Assembly (NCBI GenBank): GCA_010093705.1
Contig: MU006099.1
Location: 596,757-660,756 of the forward strand
Source of the DNA: Patellaria atrata CBS 101060
Taxonomy: Eukaryota > Ascomycota > Dothideomycetes > Patellariales > Patellariaceae
Length of the DNA stretch: 64,000 bases
Reading direction: 5' to 3'
Below the pieces are notes generated by a model. The model was not told where the DNA came from. It worked only from the letters and a program-made list of their open reading frames with translations, and did not search any database. Both the position numbers and the translations under genes were made by a program. This document shows, one piece after another, positions 45,029-57,377 of this stretch (positions within the stretch are counted from its first letter, which is position 1; each line of letters opens with the position of its first letter).

Positions 45029-46829
45029 ATGGATCTAAAATTCTCACTCACTCTGATCTTTTGCATCGCCATCTACGCATTGGGCGCTCTTGCATCGGAA
45101 CATCAGCTTGACAACGACATCCGATCTATTCTGCAAGCACGTATGGACAAGGACCCCACCGGAACCGCCAAAGCGATAAGTATCCTCACCTACTTAGACT
45201 CGACTTCGCCTTCATGTGGCCGTCTCGCCGGTCAAGATCTAGTGAAAGATTGTCAATCCCTAAAAGTCTCAAAGTTACCTGGTAGGCGCCAACCCGAAGC
45301 CCAACTCGACAGGGTGAGGTCGGTATTTGCGGTTAGGAATGCGGTTTGTGAATTGAAAAATGCCAATGCGGATATATCGAAGGAATGCATCACGTTTATC
45401 CCAGAATCTCCAGGACAACCTAGAAGTGGTTTCACCGGCTGGTTCACTGGATCAAAGACGGAGGAGCATCCTGATGAAGAGTACCTGGAGTTCCCACCTT
45501 ACGGAGAGGCCGATTTAGGTAAATGTCTCAAACAGTTAGGAACGCAGCCGCAGTCATGGACAAGCTACAGCAACAATCTCCAGAATGCAGTCGTAGTATG
45601 TCAAGCTAGTCGACATGAAGTGGAACAACGTGCGTATTTCAGGTGTGATGAACTCTTCTAAATGAATTAACATTAGACGTAGGTGAAAATGTTGCAGTAT
45701 TTAGGAGACTTTTCTCTACTATTCCTGATTTGAATTCTGCGTTCGAGCGAATCATTAAGGACTTGCATCAGCGGAACAAGGAACAAGAGCAATTCGCAAC
45801 GTTAGTTCAGAAATGGGAGAAACGGAGCATGGATGCCCTAGAGCTCTACAGGCAACAAAGCGGTAGCACGGTCGAACGCTTGACTGAAGAGATCCAGAAT
45901 GGTATTGCGTCACTTATGCAAGGCGCTCAGCAGGTTAGTAGTGTTCTGCAAGACGCATTAAAGGTATGTTATTGTCCGTTCTTTCCTTCTTACTATATCT
46001 CACTATTGAAAAGAATGCGAGACGGGTCGGTGGCGAAGTTAATGCTATGAGAGATAACTCCTTGGGATCCCTTCAAGACCTAGCTCAAGCTGGTACCGAA
46101 CAAGCAACTAGACACATTCAAGAGCTTAATGTCAGCCGAAACATTGCCAAAGATGTGATAAAGTCGATCGAATTGGTAAATGTTCTTGTGGCGAACAACC
46201 TAACGTTTCTTCTCGGTGATATGAATGTGGAATTGGTGAGTCAAAGCAGGCCAATGAGTCTATTAACTATCACCGACTGACTTTGACTAGCTGCAGTCGC
46301 ATAATCTAGCATCTAAGAACCACGAGCTTCAGAGGAACATGGCTGAGGTAAGTCGATCCAACGCACTATGGCTTTTCGAGCAAATACTAACAGTGACTAG
46401 CAAATGGAAACGCTTGAACAAGCCTTGAATAGCTTGCATTCTAGTGCTGTGAAGCTTCAAGCCGCAGTTCAAGAAACAACAACCGCTTTCAGGCGTCTAT
46501 TTCGCTTTGCCGGAGCAGTTTCTGTCATCTTCGAATACGTATTTCCGGTCACTCTCCTCTTATCCTCCTTCTTCTTCCGGGGCGTTGTGGGGAAGTTAGT
46601 TCTGATAGCGGCTGGTATGGGCTTCCTGTTGACCGTAGACACCACGAACTACGTCAAATACGCGTTTAATGCTGCGCAAGAAAGCAAATACTTCCCCCTT
46701 GTCGGGGGCTTGACGTTTTTGGCTGCTCTTTTCGGGATCGTCTCCGGCTCAATCGCACTGGGCCGTCAGTTCTTCGTCGCCGGTACGAAATCCGGCGACG
46801 ACGAACTGCCGGAATCGGAGAAGGTTTAG
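45029..46829 (+). CDS. KAR5: Nuclear fusion protein Kar5/Tht1-like
   Basis: Five exons, 45029-45629, 45677-45963, 46014-46235, 46291-46347 and 46401-46829, give 531 residues. The first 22 residues (MDLKFSLTLIFCIAIYALGA) are a signal peptide. A cysteine-containing luminal domain follows, including KCLKQLGTQPQSWTSYSNNL and AVVVCQASRHEVEQ, as in the Tht1-like family. The middle is helical and coiled-coil-like (IIKDLHQRNKEQEQFATLVQ). Near the C-terminus three hydrophobic segments are seen (FEYVFPVTLLLSSFFF; LVLIAAGMGFLLTV; VGGLTFLAALFGIVSGS). Kar5/Tht1 acts at the ER/nuclear envelope in fusion of nuclei after mating. The boundary of exon 3 is the least certain, because GTAAAT within it could be an alternative donor. 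Confidence 0.85.
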
Positions 46830-48165
46830 GACCGGGAGTTTTTTGTACTTGTACTAATTTTTCTCTATCTATAATGCCCATATAGGCATATCTACAGCAT
46901 GGCGAATCAGGTGGATTTCGGAGGTTTAGCCATGCTGCTAATCGAAAATTTGACCCTTTGCGAATACTTCTGAACTAGTGCTACATGATCTTCTCTATCC
47001 TCCTATCCGTGCCATACCATTACTCACGGACTGTAGAATAACCCTTGATAACCTCTTCAACATCATTTCACAGGATCCCGGAAAGCGTATAGATGGTTAT
47101 TTGACGATATATGGTTTTTCCCTACAAATTCGAGGGATATATTGTAATTAATGCTTGCCAGTCCGCCCGTAGTTCAAAAATTGTAAAAATGCTGCATAAC
47201 GCTAAGTGAGATAGGGCAAGAGAACAAGACTGGTCCCCACAGCCAAATAGGTGCATTTTGAGCTAGTCTAAGCGATCCATCCTCGATTACTGGGGGGATA
47301 TAATGTAAGACTAATGGATAGGGCGGAAGGATGGGAAATATACGATATCTGTAGCGCGAGAACCGAGTGTGCTGACTTATCCTGAGGAATTTGGTGGTAA
47401 GTGGGCTTAGATGTAAATCAAGTAGATTTTCTTAGTTGTGGTGGTGCTGGGTTTGTTTTCTGTAGGTGGGTTAGTCGTATATATTCAGAGTGTGGATAAA
47501 CACGATTATAGTGATACACTTAGATTAATACCGAATTGATATAGCGCTCTTCGGCAGGTTCAGGATTAGTGGAAAGTGTAGTGGATGGGCTGGAAGTTGA
47601 TGTTATCCTCGACGGCTATTCACTGCCATCCCTGTTTGCGGTCGACTGTTCAGACATCAAAAGTGCTCATGGACTCCTATATTCTTCAGGACGTACCGAA
47701 CCATGTTGAACTCCCTTCGAAATAACAATAGGCGTGCCAATGAACAGTCTGAATCCTCATTGTGGATAATGTGCAAAGCGGAGATTCGCGGAAAAGGGAT
47801 GGCCCGCCGGATTGCTTTGCTAATATTCAGGCGATCGCGAGGTACAGTTTCCCTACGCTATTGCCAGTGGTATTAGGGGATGATGTGTGTCTATGCGCGA
47901 ATAGGCCGACGGTTGCTCCCAGCGTTTAAGAGCTTTGCGGGTTGTGAAAAGTTGGGTGCAGCTTGTACCCGCAATTGCCTGGTGCAGCTTGTATAGTTTT
48001 TTGTGAGGTATGTCCTGTGAACTTGGCCGTAGTTCGGTCCTGTGCTAACTATCAGGTCCTAGTGGGGGCACAGTGTAGCGTTTAAAACAAGTAGTAGCCC
48101 GACCTTAGGTCAGGAGAGAAACAAAATACACGTACTGGTAACTTGTACAGCTCGATTCACACCTA
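46830..48165. other. 1.3 kb intergenic region
   Basis: Nothing coding is supported. The region is between convergent genes and is moderately AT-rich in its first half. Confidence 0.5.
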
Positions 48166-50281
48166 CTAATTGCTAAACAGCGTCGACCACCTCAGTGTAC
48201 TGTCGCTGGTAGCCTTATGCGATGGCAACCTCTCACTTGCACTATAATAACTTGGCGTCGGGGGAAGACAGGGCTTTCCCAGTTTCTTCATTGCCGCCAC
48301 AGTAGAAGCCCAACTATACGGTTTCTTGGGTATCACTTGCTTGATGTATTCAGAGATCTCTCTGACCCCATCTTCGAAGTTGAAGCCATATTCATTAAGA
48401 ATGCCTGCATGACGGTGTGCGGAATCGCAGTAGACACCGCGGCGAGTCACGGTGCCGGGCGTTGCAGTGAGGTAGACGTCGGGAGAGATGAGGAGTCTAG
48501 AGGTGCTCTGCCTATTTGAGAGATAGGTGCATAGTCGAGCGACAAGATCGAAGCGTTCTTGTACACTATTCATATTTGCAATGTCGATGTGACTATTAGA
48601 AGGGGTAGGCCATGGACACGTGGGGCGATTGCGCGCGTATGTCGACATAGGCGCGGGAGAGGGTGAAGTATTTCGATGGCCTAGGCAAGTTAGGTGATCG
48701 CGGAGGTGTATCCTCTCGCACTGATCGTTAACGGCGAAGGCGCGGCAAGGTACAAAACCATATCCTTGACTGTTCATTGTTAGTTCCACCCAACAACATC
48801 GTGTAGCTAACGTTCGGCTAAATTCGGAAGGTACAAGCTTGTAGAGTGCTTCGATCATGATGAAAGGCTCTACATTGCCTCTGTGGTCCTTTTTCAGAGC
48901 TAAACGGAGTGTTAAGCGTTCCAGAATATCCTGCAGATCTCGCCTTTCGCTCTCCGTAGCTCTGTTAACTATAATTCGAGCGAGATCAAAATCAACGAGG
49001 GGAAAGCAGAAAACATCCTCATGAAAAGGGGTGACATGCTTGTCTCTTTGTAAAGCTAAGAGAAGTATTTTAATAAGGTCGGCGCTCTGGAGGTACTCCC
49101 AGACCCATCTAGGGAACTCACAATCAGTCGTTGCAGAACAGAGGAGTTCTGCGAAAGTGAGGTGAGCAGCAGCGCTGTTACGGATGAGACTGTATTCGGA
49201 TTGATTGCTCTTTTGGGTCATCAATAGCTGGATTTCTTGTCGAAACGATGATGCGTATAAGAGCCAGAGTAGCTTGACCTTCAATCCATACCAAAGCGTT
49301 CCTACTCGAGGCAGTCTTCAATACAGCGTACTGACAAACGTATGCTGTAGCGCAGAGCGCTGATGAGCAGATACACTAGCCGAATAAGACCAATTTCCAG
49401 AATAGCCGTATTTCCTCGAAAATGAAGTACGTCACCTCCGTTAATGCGTGACTGAAGAAAGTGCATTCGTCCCGATGGTTGTCCAAATCCTTTGAAGAGC
49501 GCGTGAAACTTCGAAGATGAGATATGTGTCGCCGGACGGCTTGTCTGCATTTCGTAGAAAAGAGGGACAGCCAAAATAACAAGAAGACTACCATGAAGGC
49601 CTGGCATTGAGACGAAGCTAAGCCACGACCAGGACGTTTCTATGATCAAAAGAAGCCATGATGTAGCTCCTGAGCATAGAAATGCGGTTAAGCCGATGAG
49701 GATGTGGCTCTGGTAGAAACTAGCTTCGTGTTGAGCGTTACCTAGGTTTACAACGGTAACACCGTTAAGGCCTCCTGACCAGTCGGAGCCTACGTCTACC
49801 AGAGGTGTACGCTCTTTCTCCAGGTATCGTTTTCGCTTGCGGAGGTAGATGCTGTCTTGATAGCGATTGCGATACTGGTATACGTCCACAATATCGCACT
49901 GACAACTTCCGTTGGGAGGTTCTCGGATGACAAGTGGCCCAAAATGTCCTCGCATAGACACTAGAGAAGAGCCAGCAGTTATACCTAATGATAGATCAGC
50001 ACACTTAGTATACGTAATAGTAACGAGCTCTTGCGGGTCTAACGTCATAAGCATTGACAGCACGTACATCTTTGCAAGCCCAACGCAGTCTTCACGATGT
50101 TTTTGACAAGGCCTAACAGACCTAATATCGAAAGTGACGAAGCAGCTACAGTAGCATAACCAAACTGAGCAGCAGATAAGTTCCTTTCAACGCCATCGGT
50201 GCAGAAAAGGCCAGCAAGAGCTGCAAAAACTTGAGAACCCCTGGCGAGTACTTGAGCAGTAGAATCAGATGCATCCATCAT
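48166..50281 (-). CDS. Hypothetical multipass membrane protein, model uncertain
   Basis: Three blocks appear to form one gene. Block 1 begins at ATG 50281 (MMDASDSTAQVLARGSQVFA) and includes the hydrophobic stretch GYATVAASSLSILGLLGLVK. Block 2 (about 50069-49332) has several hydrophobic segments, such as HILIGLTAFLCSGATSWLLL and LHGSLLVILAVPLFYE. Block 3 (49278-48166) joins through a clean 53-nt intron (GTACGC...TTGAAG) and reads VKLLWLLYASSFRQE, then a soluble tail. Between blocks 1 and 2 the frame changes near 50045-50100 with no convincing intron that keeps the hydrophobic stretch, so a frameshift (true or a sequencing error) is possible; a 75-nt intron from GTAGCT would work but deletes that segment. 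Similar arrangements occur in uncharacterised fungal membrane proteins. No function is proposed. Confidence 0.45.
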
Positions 50282-51503
50282 GAAAGATAGAACTATAGAC
50301 AACGATGAAGGTGGGAGCAGAACGCGTTCGTCGATTATCGGAAAGTGAAGTGAGGAAACTAGAGACTATACCATGACTACACGATACTGGGTGGGAAAGA
50401 AGTCTTTAGGACCTGCAGTGACCACCCAACGTACCTTATATTGCGGCTATGTAAAGTCAATGTCGACATGCTCCCGAATCTGCGGGTTAAAAGCTCGAGC
50501 ATACTGTATGCTCAGTACAGGAGCCATGAGACGCTCCTTGCCCTGATAAACACCGACCAAGAAACAAGGCAAACAAACGGAACTGAGATGAAACAAGAGT
50601 CTCAAGGATCAAGGGGACCAGCCACCAATAATAGCCATAGGCTGTATGAAGCATATACATTGTTATACCTCCCAGACAACTTTGCTAGAACTGCGGACTT
50701 AGAGGTTGGATTGAGCGGAGATGGCGGCGAGAAAGCCACTGCAGAAGAATGCTGTAGGCACTTTGTAAGGTATAAGATGGAGGGGATGCATCATCGCCTG
50801 ATGAATCTGCCACGATGGCTTGAATTGCGAGGTATTGGAGAGATGTTTCCCTCGTGCTTTCCACGTGGATGGTACAAGATATGGTGGGAAGGCGCTCTCA
50901 GGAGATGCACCTGCTCGAAACGGGAACGCGTGGGATAGACCTGGGGTTATACTGTACTGTACCGCCCCGTAGAACCAGCATCGAACGGAACCTTCCAAAG
51001 CACCAGAAGGGCACGATGAAGTTGATCTTTTTGATCTTCATATCTTTACTTGCGAGAACGGAGAGCAGAGGGTAAAGGTGGTTGGTTCCCGTAATTGATT
51101 ATGCCAATCCATCTGTACCTAATTTGCCTAACTGTGAAGATCACCAGTGGATTGTGGGTTTTTGTGGAATGATCATCGCACTCTCGTCTTCATAAACTGA
51201 GGCCGCAGCACGTCGTCCTCTCCCAGCTTCTTTGATTTTTTTTAACATTATCCCGCGAGTACGTCTGCGGCACAGCAACCTTTCTCTAGCTACCTGAAAC
51301 ATCCCTTCACCAAACAATCCCAATTCGTCTGCACGCTTGCATATCTGAAAAGCCATCTGTTCCCCCTCCAGACCGGTGATGACAGCCAAGCCGAGGCTGA
51401 ACCTTCCACAGAGCATCAGAACCTTCCAAGTCTCTAAAACTCCTCTCGAGCTCCTTAGCACAAAATTGGGCCTTCCTAGAAGATAGTACTACCCAGGACG
51501 GTT
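50282..51503. other. Intergenic, with an unconvincing ORF at 50468-50938
   Basis: The plus-strand frame from ATG 50468 (MLPNLRVKSSSILYAQYRSH) has 156 codons and no recognisable domain; a minus frame at 51141-51461 has no ATG start. Neither has splice or domain support. GTAC sites occur around 50951-50962. Confidence 0.4.
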
Positions 51504-52370
51504 ATGTCACTAATCAACTGTCCGAAGATGCTTTCGTCGTTTCCCTTTATGCGGCTTCCTATCGATCTTCGTCTAGAAATATACCATCTCCTTCTTACTC
51601 CACAAACAAAAGAGCCGGTGGATGTCATTATTGAGAGGAGTAAAAAGCCGACAAGCTACCGTCTCGAGCTGGTTTGCTCTCTCAGTCCGCCAATATACCC
51701 AAACACCGCCATCCTAAGGGCATGCAAGCAAATCTACAGTGAAGCCTTGCCTACACTCTATAGAGCATATACTTTTTGTCTTGGGGATAATGAAGCGCTC
51801 CTCCCTGCGTTTCTCTCACGGATTCCGTCATTTGGGCGGGAGAATATACGTCGGATCAGATTTGTTATCAATCCGTATGTAGGGTATAAGAAAAACAATG
51901 CGACCTTTCATGAGGTTGTCACCTGCGCTCAGATCGCTAGCTTAGCCCCACGGTTGCGGGAAGTACAAATTCAATTTGGCTCTTTGGATTCTCCAGTGGA
52001 CATGGCCAAGTGGAAGCGTTGGAAGCAACTACTTCATAGGATCGATGCCAAGAAGACCCTATGGATTGATCCACGGCTGAATGATTCTCTGCGCAAAGAT
52101 TCCAGTTCTTGCATTTCAATCATGAAACAAAGATGGAATGAATTCTTGGTCGAGGACGCAGATTTTAAGACGAACGCTCCGCAGCCCCTCTCCGAACCAG
52201 GAGTATTTCAGCCTATTCCTTCCTCGCCACCACCGTCATATCGAGAACCAGAGGTTGATGACTGGGATTTGCTTAGCATCGGTTCTACGAAGCTCCTTGA
52301 TGACTGGGAGGAAATAAGCAACAAGTCCTGGACCTCCGGAAGCGACGCTACTGTGGAGATAATGGGTTAG
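51504..52370 (+). CDS. Fungal 2EXR/DUF7730-like (F-box-like) protein
   Basis: Intronless, 288 residues from MSLINCPKMLSS. Near the N-terminus is FPFMRLPIDLRLEIYHLLL, the leucine-rich motif shared by the 2EXR and DUF7730 families of filamentous fungi, which resembles an F-box. It is followed by AILRACKQIYSEALPTLYRA, the second conserved block. The region FGRENIRRIRFVIN and LAPRLREVQIQF fits the strand-helix pattern after it. The C-terminus is acidic and Pro/Ser-rich (IPSSPPPSYREPEVDDWDLL). Molecular function is not established for this family; an adaptor role is a guess from the F-box-like motif. Convergent with the phosphatase gene, 141 bp apart. Confidence 0.75.
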   Translation: MSLINCPKMLSSFPFMRLPIDLRLEIYHLLLTPQTKEPVDVIIERSKKPTSYRLELVCSLSPPIYPNTAILRACKQIYSEALPTLYRAYTFCLGDNEALLPAFLSRIPSFGRENIRRIRFVINPYVGYKKNNATFHEVVTCAQIASLAPRLREVQIQFGSLDSPVDMAKWKRWKQLLHRIDAKKTLWIDPRLNDSLRKDSSSCISIMKQRWNEFLVEDADFKTNAPQPLSEPGVFQPIPSSPPPSYREPEVDDWDLLSIGSTKLLDDWEEISNKSWTSGSDATVEIMG

Positions 52371-52511
52371 GGTTGTAAGGATATTACGACATCAAGATGA
52401 CCCTTTTACATCTATTGACATATATTGGATAAATTCCACTATCTACAATCTCCCCGCCCTTATGATCCTTCACGTATCTTCTTGTGCACTTCAGTTAATC
52501 TCATCCTGAAC

Positions 52512-53319
52512 TTAACTTTCAGCCTCCATTTCCTTCAGCTCCCCAACAGTTACCCAGTCCTTCACCACTAGCTGCATTAAGTTTCGCTGTTCCGCTTCTC
52601 CAAGAGGTTTCTCAGCTCCTCGCCTCCTTTCTCTAGAAGCACTCGTTTCAAAGAGATATGCTTCATCTCCAGATTTAGGGTCGAAGTTGTAGGTACGGAC
52701 CTCGCAGTTGCGCCATCCAGTACCTAGGGACAGAGTTAGATCAGTTTCAAGAATAGTCTAAAGGCGCGTTCGGCTCCCAAATACCTTGGAAATTGGTTGC
52801 ACCATGCCAATCGTTCGACAAGAAATGCAAAAGAGCACCATGCGCCACGACGACAATCTCATTCTCCTTCCGGTCACGCAGCCATTGTCTTGCTGCCTTC
52901 GCCCGCTCGGTGACAGCTTGTGCAGTCGGCGCCCAATAGCCACGCTTGCTATTCCAGCCTTCGACTACACGGTTCAAATCCACGGGCTTCCCCTCGAACT
53001 CCTTGAGCAGCGTCTCGAGGTTACTTCCAGTGTCGCAGGGTAAATCACTCGTCTCCTGCAATTCCGGAAGTGTGACTAGGCGCATCGATTGGTCCTTCTC
53101 GAGTACGTCGGCGAAAGATAGAAGTGCAGTGTAGATTGTGCGCCGGAGAGGCGAGGCAACGATCAGGTCAACTGATTCCTTGGTGGGAAAACTGGCACGG
53201 AGGTCTGCGCATTGCTGTTTACCCAGTTCAGTCAGTTCCGGGTCATGCAGGCGATGGTTGTCAGAATTTAGGTTGTGGTAACCTTGGGCATGACGAACAA
53301 GGTGTATTGTCTGTGGCAT
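52512..53319 (-). CDS. Histidine phosphatase / phosphoglycerate-mutase-like protein
   Basis: Two exons, 53319-52785 and 52723-52512, encode 248 residues. The catalytic RHA motif is at the N-terminus, MPQTIHLVRHAQGYHN, with the phosphohistidine at residue 10. The branch-1 motifs LTELGKQQC, LIVASPLRRTIYTALLSF and the second histidine in IVVVAHGALLHFLSND are all present. The sequence begins directly at the domain, so it is likely cytosolic. Fungal proteins of this type are related to broad-range phosphatases and to Pmu1 of yeast. The second exon provides TNFQGTGWRNCEVRTYNFDP and the C-terminal tail; without it the product would lack its last ~70 residues. Substrate is not deducible. Confidence 0.9.
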
Positions 53320-54076
53320 TTTGGAAGGGCAATTGGGGCTAGGATGAAGTTGTTGAGGAAGATAGGATGACTCTGGTGGAGCTTTGAATTTGTAACGTAT
53401 GCGGCGTCTTAAAAGTCACATGTATTTCTATGCAGTCTTGAACCGTTGCAGTTTAGGCATCCAGCTGTATAGCCCTAATTTCTATTTGACCCTCTCACCG
53501 TGAGGACTGACGAGTGACTCCCAGACTCACTACTTTTTTTTTTGTTTTATTATTAATCGAGCATGAGATCCGAGATGTAACCGGTTCGAGCGCCTTACTA
53601 CTTTTGGGAACCTTTATCTCGTTCGTTTAGGTAAGGTATGAGGACGGGAAGATCTAAATAAAAATAAGTGCAGCCAATATTCTCATATCCATGTTGTTAA
53701 ATGTTAGTGAACAACCTTACTCAGCCTTCAAGTTTTGTTCTACCTTCTGTACTTGTACTATACCAAATACGACCAACCTCACAGCCAATGACGTGCAAGC
53801 TCGATTAGAACTTGATGCGAGCCGATGATACTCCGAGTGTTTACTTTCTCTTTGACAAAACCGACGCGGTCCCTCTCACATTGACACGGCATATCACCTG
53901 CACTCCCCAGGCTAACCAACGTGACATTGTACAGAGTAATAATAATTACTTTTCTACACGTTGGAATTCAATTCTACTCACCCCAAAAGTGCAATCAATT
54001 TCCAATTCCAGTACCACCCTTCCTCGCCAAAACATTGAATCTCCCAGCCGCGATTGCCGTTTCTCAATCACCCACC
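53320..54076. promoter_or_regulatory. Divergent intergenic region, phosphatase / Ppc89-like
   Basis: 757 bp between start codons. It includes a T-rich run (53530-53550). The frame of the Ppc89-like protein is open further upstream (to 53921) but has no ATG there. Confidence 0.45.
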
Positions 54077-57000
54077 ATGGTGACTTCACCTCGGGAAAGA
54101 AACTCTCAGTCTCCCTCATCCGTCCTCGCGTCCTTGGTCCAGAATATTCATGAGAATAGATCTAGAAACCAGAGTTATTACCTGCCATCATCACCTCCAA
54201 AGCCTCCACAAGAGGACCTCAGTCAAGTTTCGAGCTTAGATCCTGACGACATTGTGGCCGAGTCAACGCGTAACCAAGCATTTGAAGAAAGCTTTACCGA
54301 TCCTCTCCCGGGTGTTCGAGACTCCGCGAAACGATACCATCCTAGATGCTGGCAACCACGCTCACCACCGCCTAAAGTCACAAGCTCGTTTCTCGAGCAC
54401 GCCTTCGACGACTTCAGTGGGGAATTTAGACAAGAAGGGAGTCCAGAAGCGTCAAATTCTGCGAGTGTATCCGTCGAACTGGGGAGAGGAAACCAGCGCC
54501 AGAGCCCCAGAGTCGCATCCACTAGACTTTACAACTCAAGGACCGATTCGCAACGTAAACATTCCAATATGGACAACAACAGTCTGTACGACATTACTGC
54601 CACACCACAAAACAAACCACGAACTTCTCTCAGGAAAGTGGATAGTGCGGACCGCAGCACGCTCAAGCGCGAAGCCCAACTCAGAAGTGCTTCGCGTCAA
54701 CAACAGGAAAATTTGGAGGGGAATTTCACGAAAGAGATTAAAGAGCTTCTGGCGGGTACGGATCGCCCCAAGAGCACTTTAGCACAGAGCCATGCAAGAG
54801 TTACGATGGAGGAGGATGCATCCATAATCGACGAACGACCGCCCACAGTTAGCTTGAACCTCAAGACTACTAGATTCAATAATCCTAGATCTCGGCAAAC
54901 ATCAGGTGTAGGGAACGAAACGGCTACCACCCCAAACAATTCCAAACACTACGCATCTCCCTTTCTTCGTACTCCCGCTAATGGCACAATACAATCATTT
55001 GTATTACCCGATATTCCCAATCTGACAGAGCTTGTTTCTGGTGCTTATAAAGAAGGTACTCCGGTGTTCTCATGTAGTGGGAAAATTCGGTCAAGGTTTG
55101 CTCCAGCTCCAGATGCAGATGCACCGCACCACAATTCTTTCGAGGACATTCCTGTGCCTCAAGACGAAAAGGTCTTGATTGCTTCTTTAAAGTTATTGTC
55201 CGACAAATTCGCTCGATTAGAAGAAGAAAAGTTGAGTGCGGACGACAAGGTTGATCGTTATGGAAACAAGATCATTAAACTTGAAGCCGAATTGGACGTG
55301 CTCAAGAGGCCAGACAGCACGTTAGGATCTCCTGATGGGGACTTTGGAAAGTCCGCTTGGAAAACGGAGAAAGCAAGTAAGTGGATCACCGATATCTCGC
55401 ATATAACCATTCACCAATATATTCTTAGATCTTCAACGTGATATGGAAGTGGCCCAGAAGAAGCTTGAGCGGGTAGAAAGACGATTAGAATGCGCAAATT
55501 CAGCAACAAAAAAATTGACTGAAGAACGTGATGCACTCCTTACACAACTTGAAGTGGCTTTCATGGGCCAAGGAGAGCTCAAAGCAGAGAATGAACAACT
55601 TCGGGTTGAGATTCGAGAGCTCCGAAAGAATAACCAGACTAAGAATGCGCACTTTGAGGGTGAAGTTCAAGAGCTTCGAAAGGAGAATCGAAGCCTACAA
55701 AAGAAGAACGCGCAATTTGAAAGCGAAATCCAACAGTTCCGAAAAGAAAATCAAGTATTGCTGGAAAAGAACGAACAGTTCGAAGATGAAACACGTCAAC
55801 TCCGTCTTGATCGCAAACAGTTTGCCAAGGTCCGCAAGGAGAATGATACTCTACAAGCGGAGTACAATAGAGTCCAGGCCCAACAGGAGAATCTCCGCAA
55901 AGAAAATGACACACTACGAGGAAAGTTTGACATGATTCAATCGAAGCACGAGGAAGATACCCAACGATGGACTACTAAGGAGATTAAATTTCGCACTGCA
56001 GCTGCTATTCAACAGCACGCTGAAGAGAAGAGGGCCCGAGTCGAGAATAGGGAGCAACAGCGCTATCATAAGGCGCTTAAATCAGAAAACAATCTTTTGA
56101 GAGAGAGACTAGAAGATATCGAAAGGCGACTGGACAATGTACAGAAGCTTCCTGCGATGTCGGAAGTACGAGAGGAAACCATTCGGAGGCTTCAAGACGA
56201 TACCATCGATTTCCTATACAACAATCGAGTCAACAGAAATAGACAAGACTTTGACCGTGTGGCCAAATCAAATGAACGCCCGAATGAGGATGACAGGCTT
56301 CACACCTTGAGAAATCTTGAGGAAAGGCTAAGACGTGAACGTGAAGAACGTACTCAGGAAAGCCGCGCCCAAGAACGTCCACAAACAAGACGTGCACAGA
56401 GTCTCATGTCTAGTACCATCAATCATGAAAAGAAGACTACCCAGACAGTGGAACTTCCAAAGGAAGTAACAGAGATCAGTGAAATCGATCCAGCTTTCAT
56501 CGCCAACATCCGGAAGCAACTTGAAGCGGAACGAGCCGCGAAACGCACGACGAGATCGTTCTCAGCACCCGCCAACCATCTTAAAGAGGATACTGTTCAC
56601 TCCGTAAAGACTCGAGCATCAAGTCGCAGAACATCCTTCAGCGAATCCACTGACGATCCTGAAGAAAACGCACCCTCACTCGCTGATTTCGCAACCAACC
56701 TCCCAGAATTCACAGCTACCCAGCAAAAAGAGAAGACAGAACGTTCTATATTAAGCGAATCGACCCGTCGTCGCCGCAGCGCCCCCCCAGAACTCACATC
56801 CGCTTTCATCCTCCCAGACATCACTATGCGCAACCCTCACTCTCTCTCTACCCACAACAAGAAAAATTGCACCCTCTGCCTCCCCAAATCAAACCACGAC
56901 AACATCGACATTCCAGACCCAGTACCCGTCTCGCTCCGCACCTCTGATCAACCCGACGCGACCATTCGTCCCGTGCAGCCGCCTATGAAGGCACTAGCAT

Positions 57001-57377
57001 CCGTATTGAAGACGTTAGAAGACGAGCTGGAACATCTGCATATCCAGCTCGCCGGTTTGCACCAAGATATGAGAGACTTGGATCCGAGTTGCGGGATGAG
57101 AGAGCACAATGAGATCCAGAGGAAGCTGAGGGAGACACTGAGATCGATCGAAGTAAGGCAGAAGCAGATTTACACGCTTTACGATGTCGTCGAGGTGTGC
57201 AAGGATGACGATAAGGAGATTACGGGAAAGATTGTCGAGGAGACGTTGCAGAGTATTGGGTTGGATCCGGTTGAGTTGCTTGGGAGGGAGGGTGGGCGTG
57301 GGGAAGATGGGGAGACGGAGGAGAAGAGCTGGAGGGGTTTTAGTAGTGAGGATGCTATGTTCGATCTGCATTTGTGA
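54077..57377 (+). CDS. Spindle-pole-body protein, Ppc89/Cep57-like
   Basis: Two exons, 54077-55376 and 55429-57377, encode 1082 residues. The start at 54077 has a good context (CACCATGGTG). The N-terminal ~390 residues are Ser/Pro/Asn-rich and probably disordered. A long coiled coil begins at about residue 390 (LIASLKLLSDKFARLEEEKL) and continues through exon 2 with repeats such as FEGEVQELRKENRSLQKKNA. At the C-terminus, ALASVLKTLEDELEHLHIQL, HQDMRDLDPSCGMREHNEIQ and RKQIYTLYDVVE fit the Cep57-type microtubule-binding domain found in fission yeast Ppc89. A possible metal-binding CTLC occurs in KKNCTLCLPKSNH. This predicts a structural component of the fungal spindle pole body. The gene symbol is not assigned because only the family is clear. 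Confidence 0.85.

Noticed and set aside
50468-50938. 156-codon plus-strand ORF
   Set aside because: No recognisable domain and no conserved features; kept only as a note in the intergenic entry.
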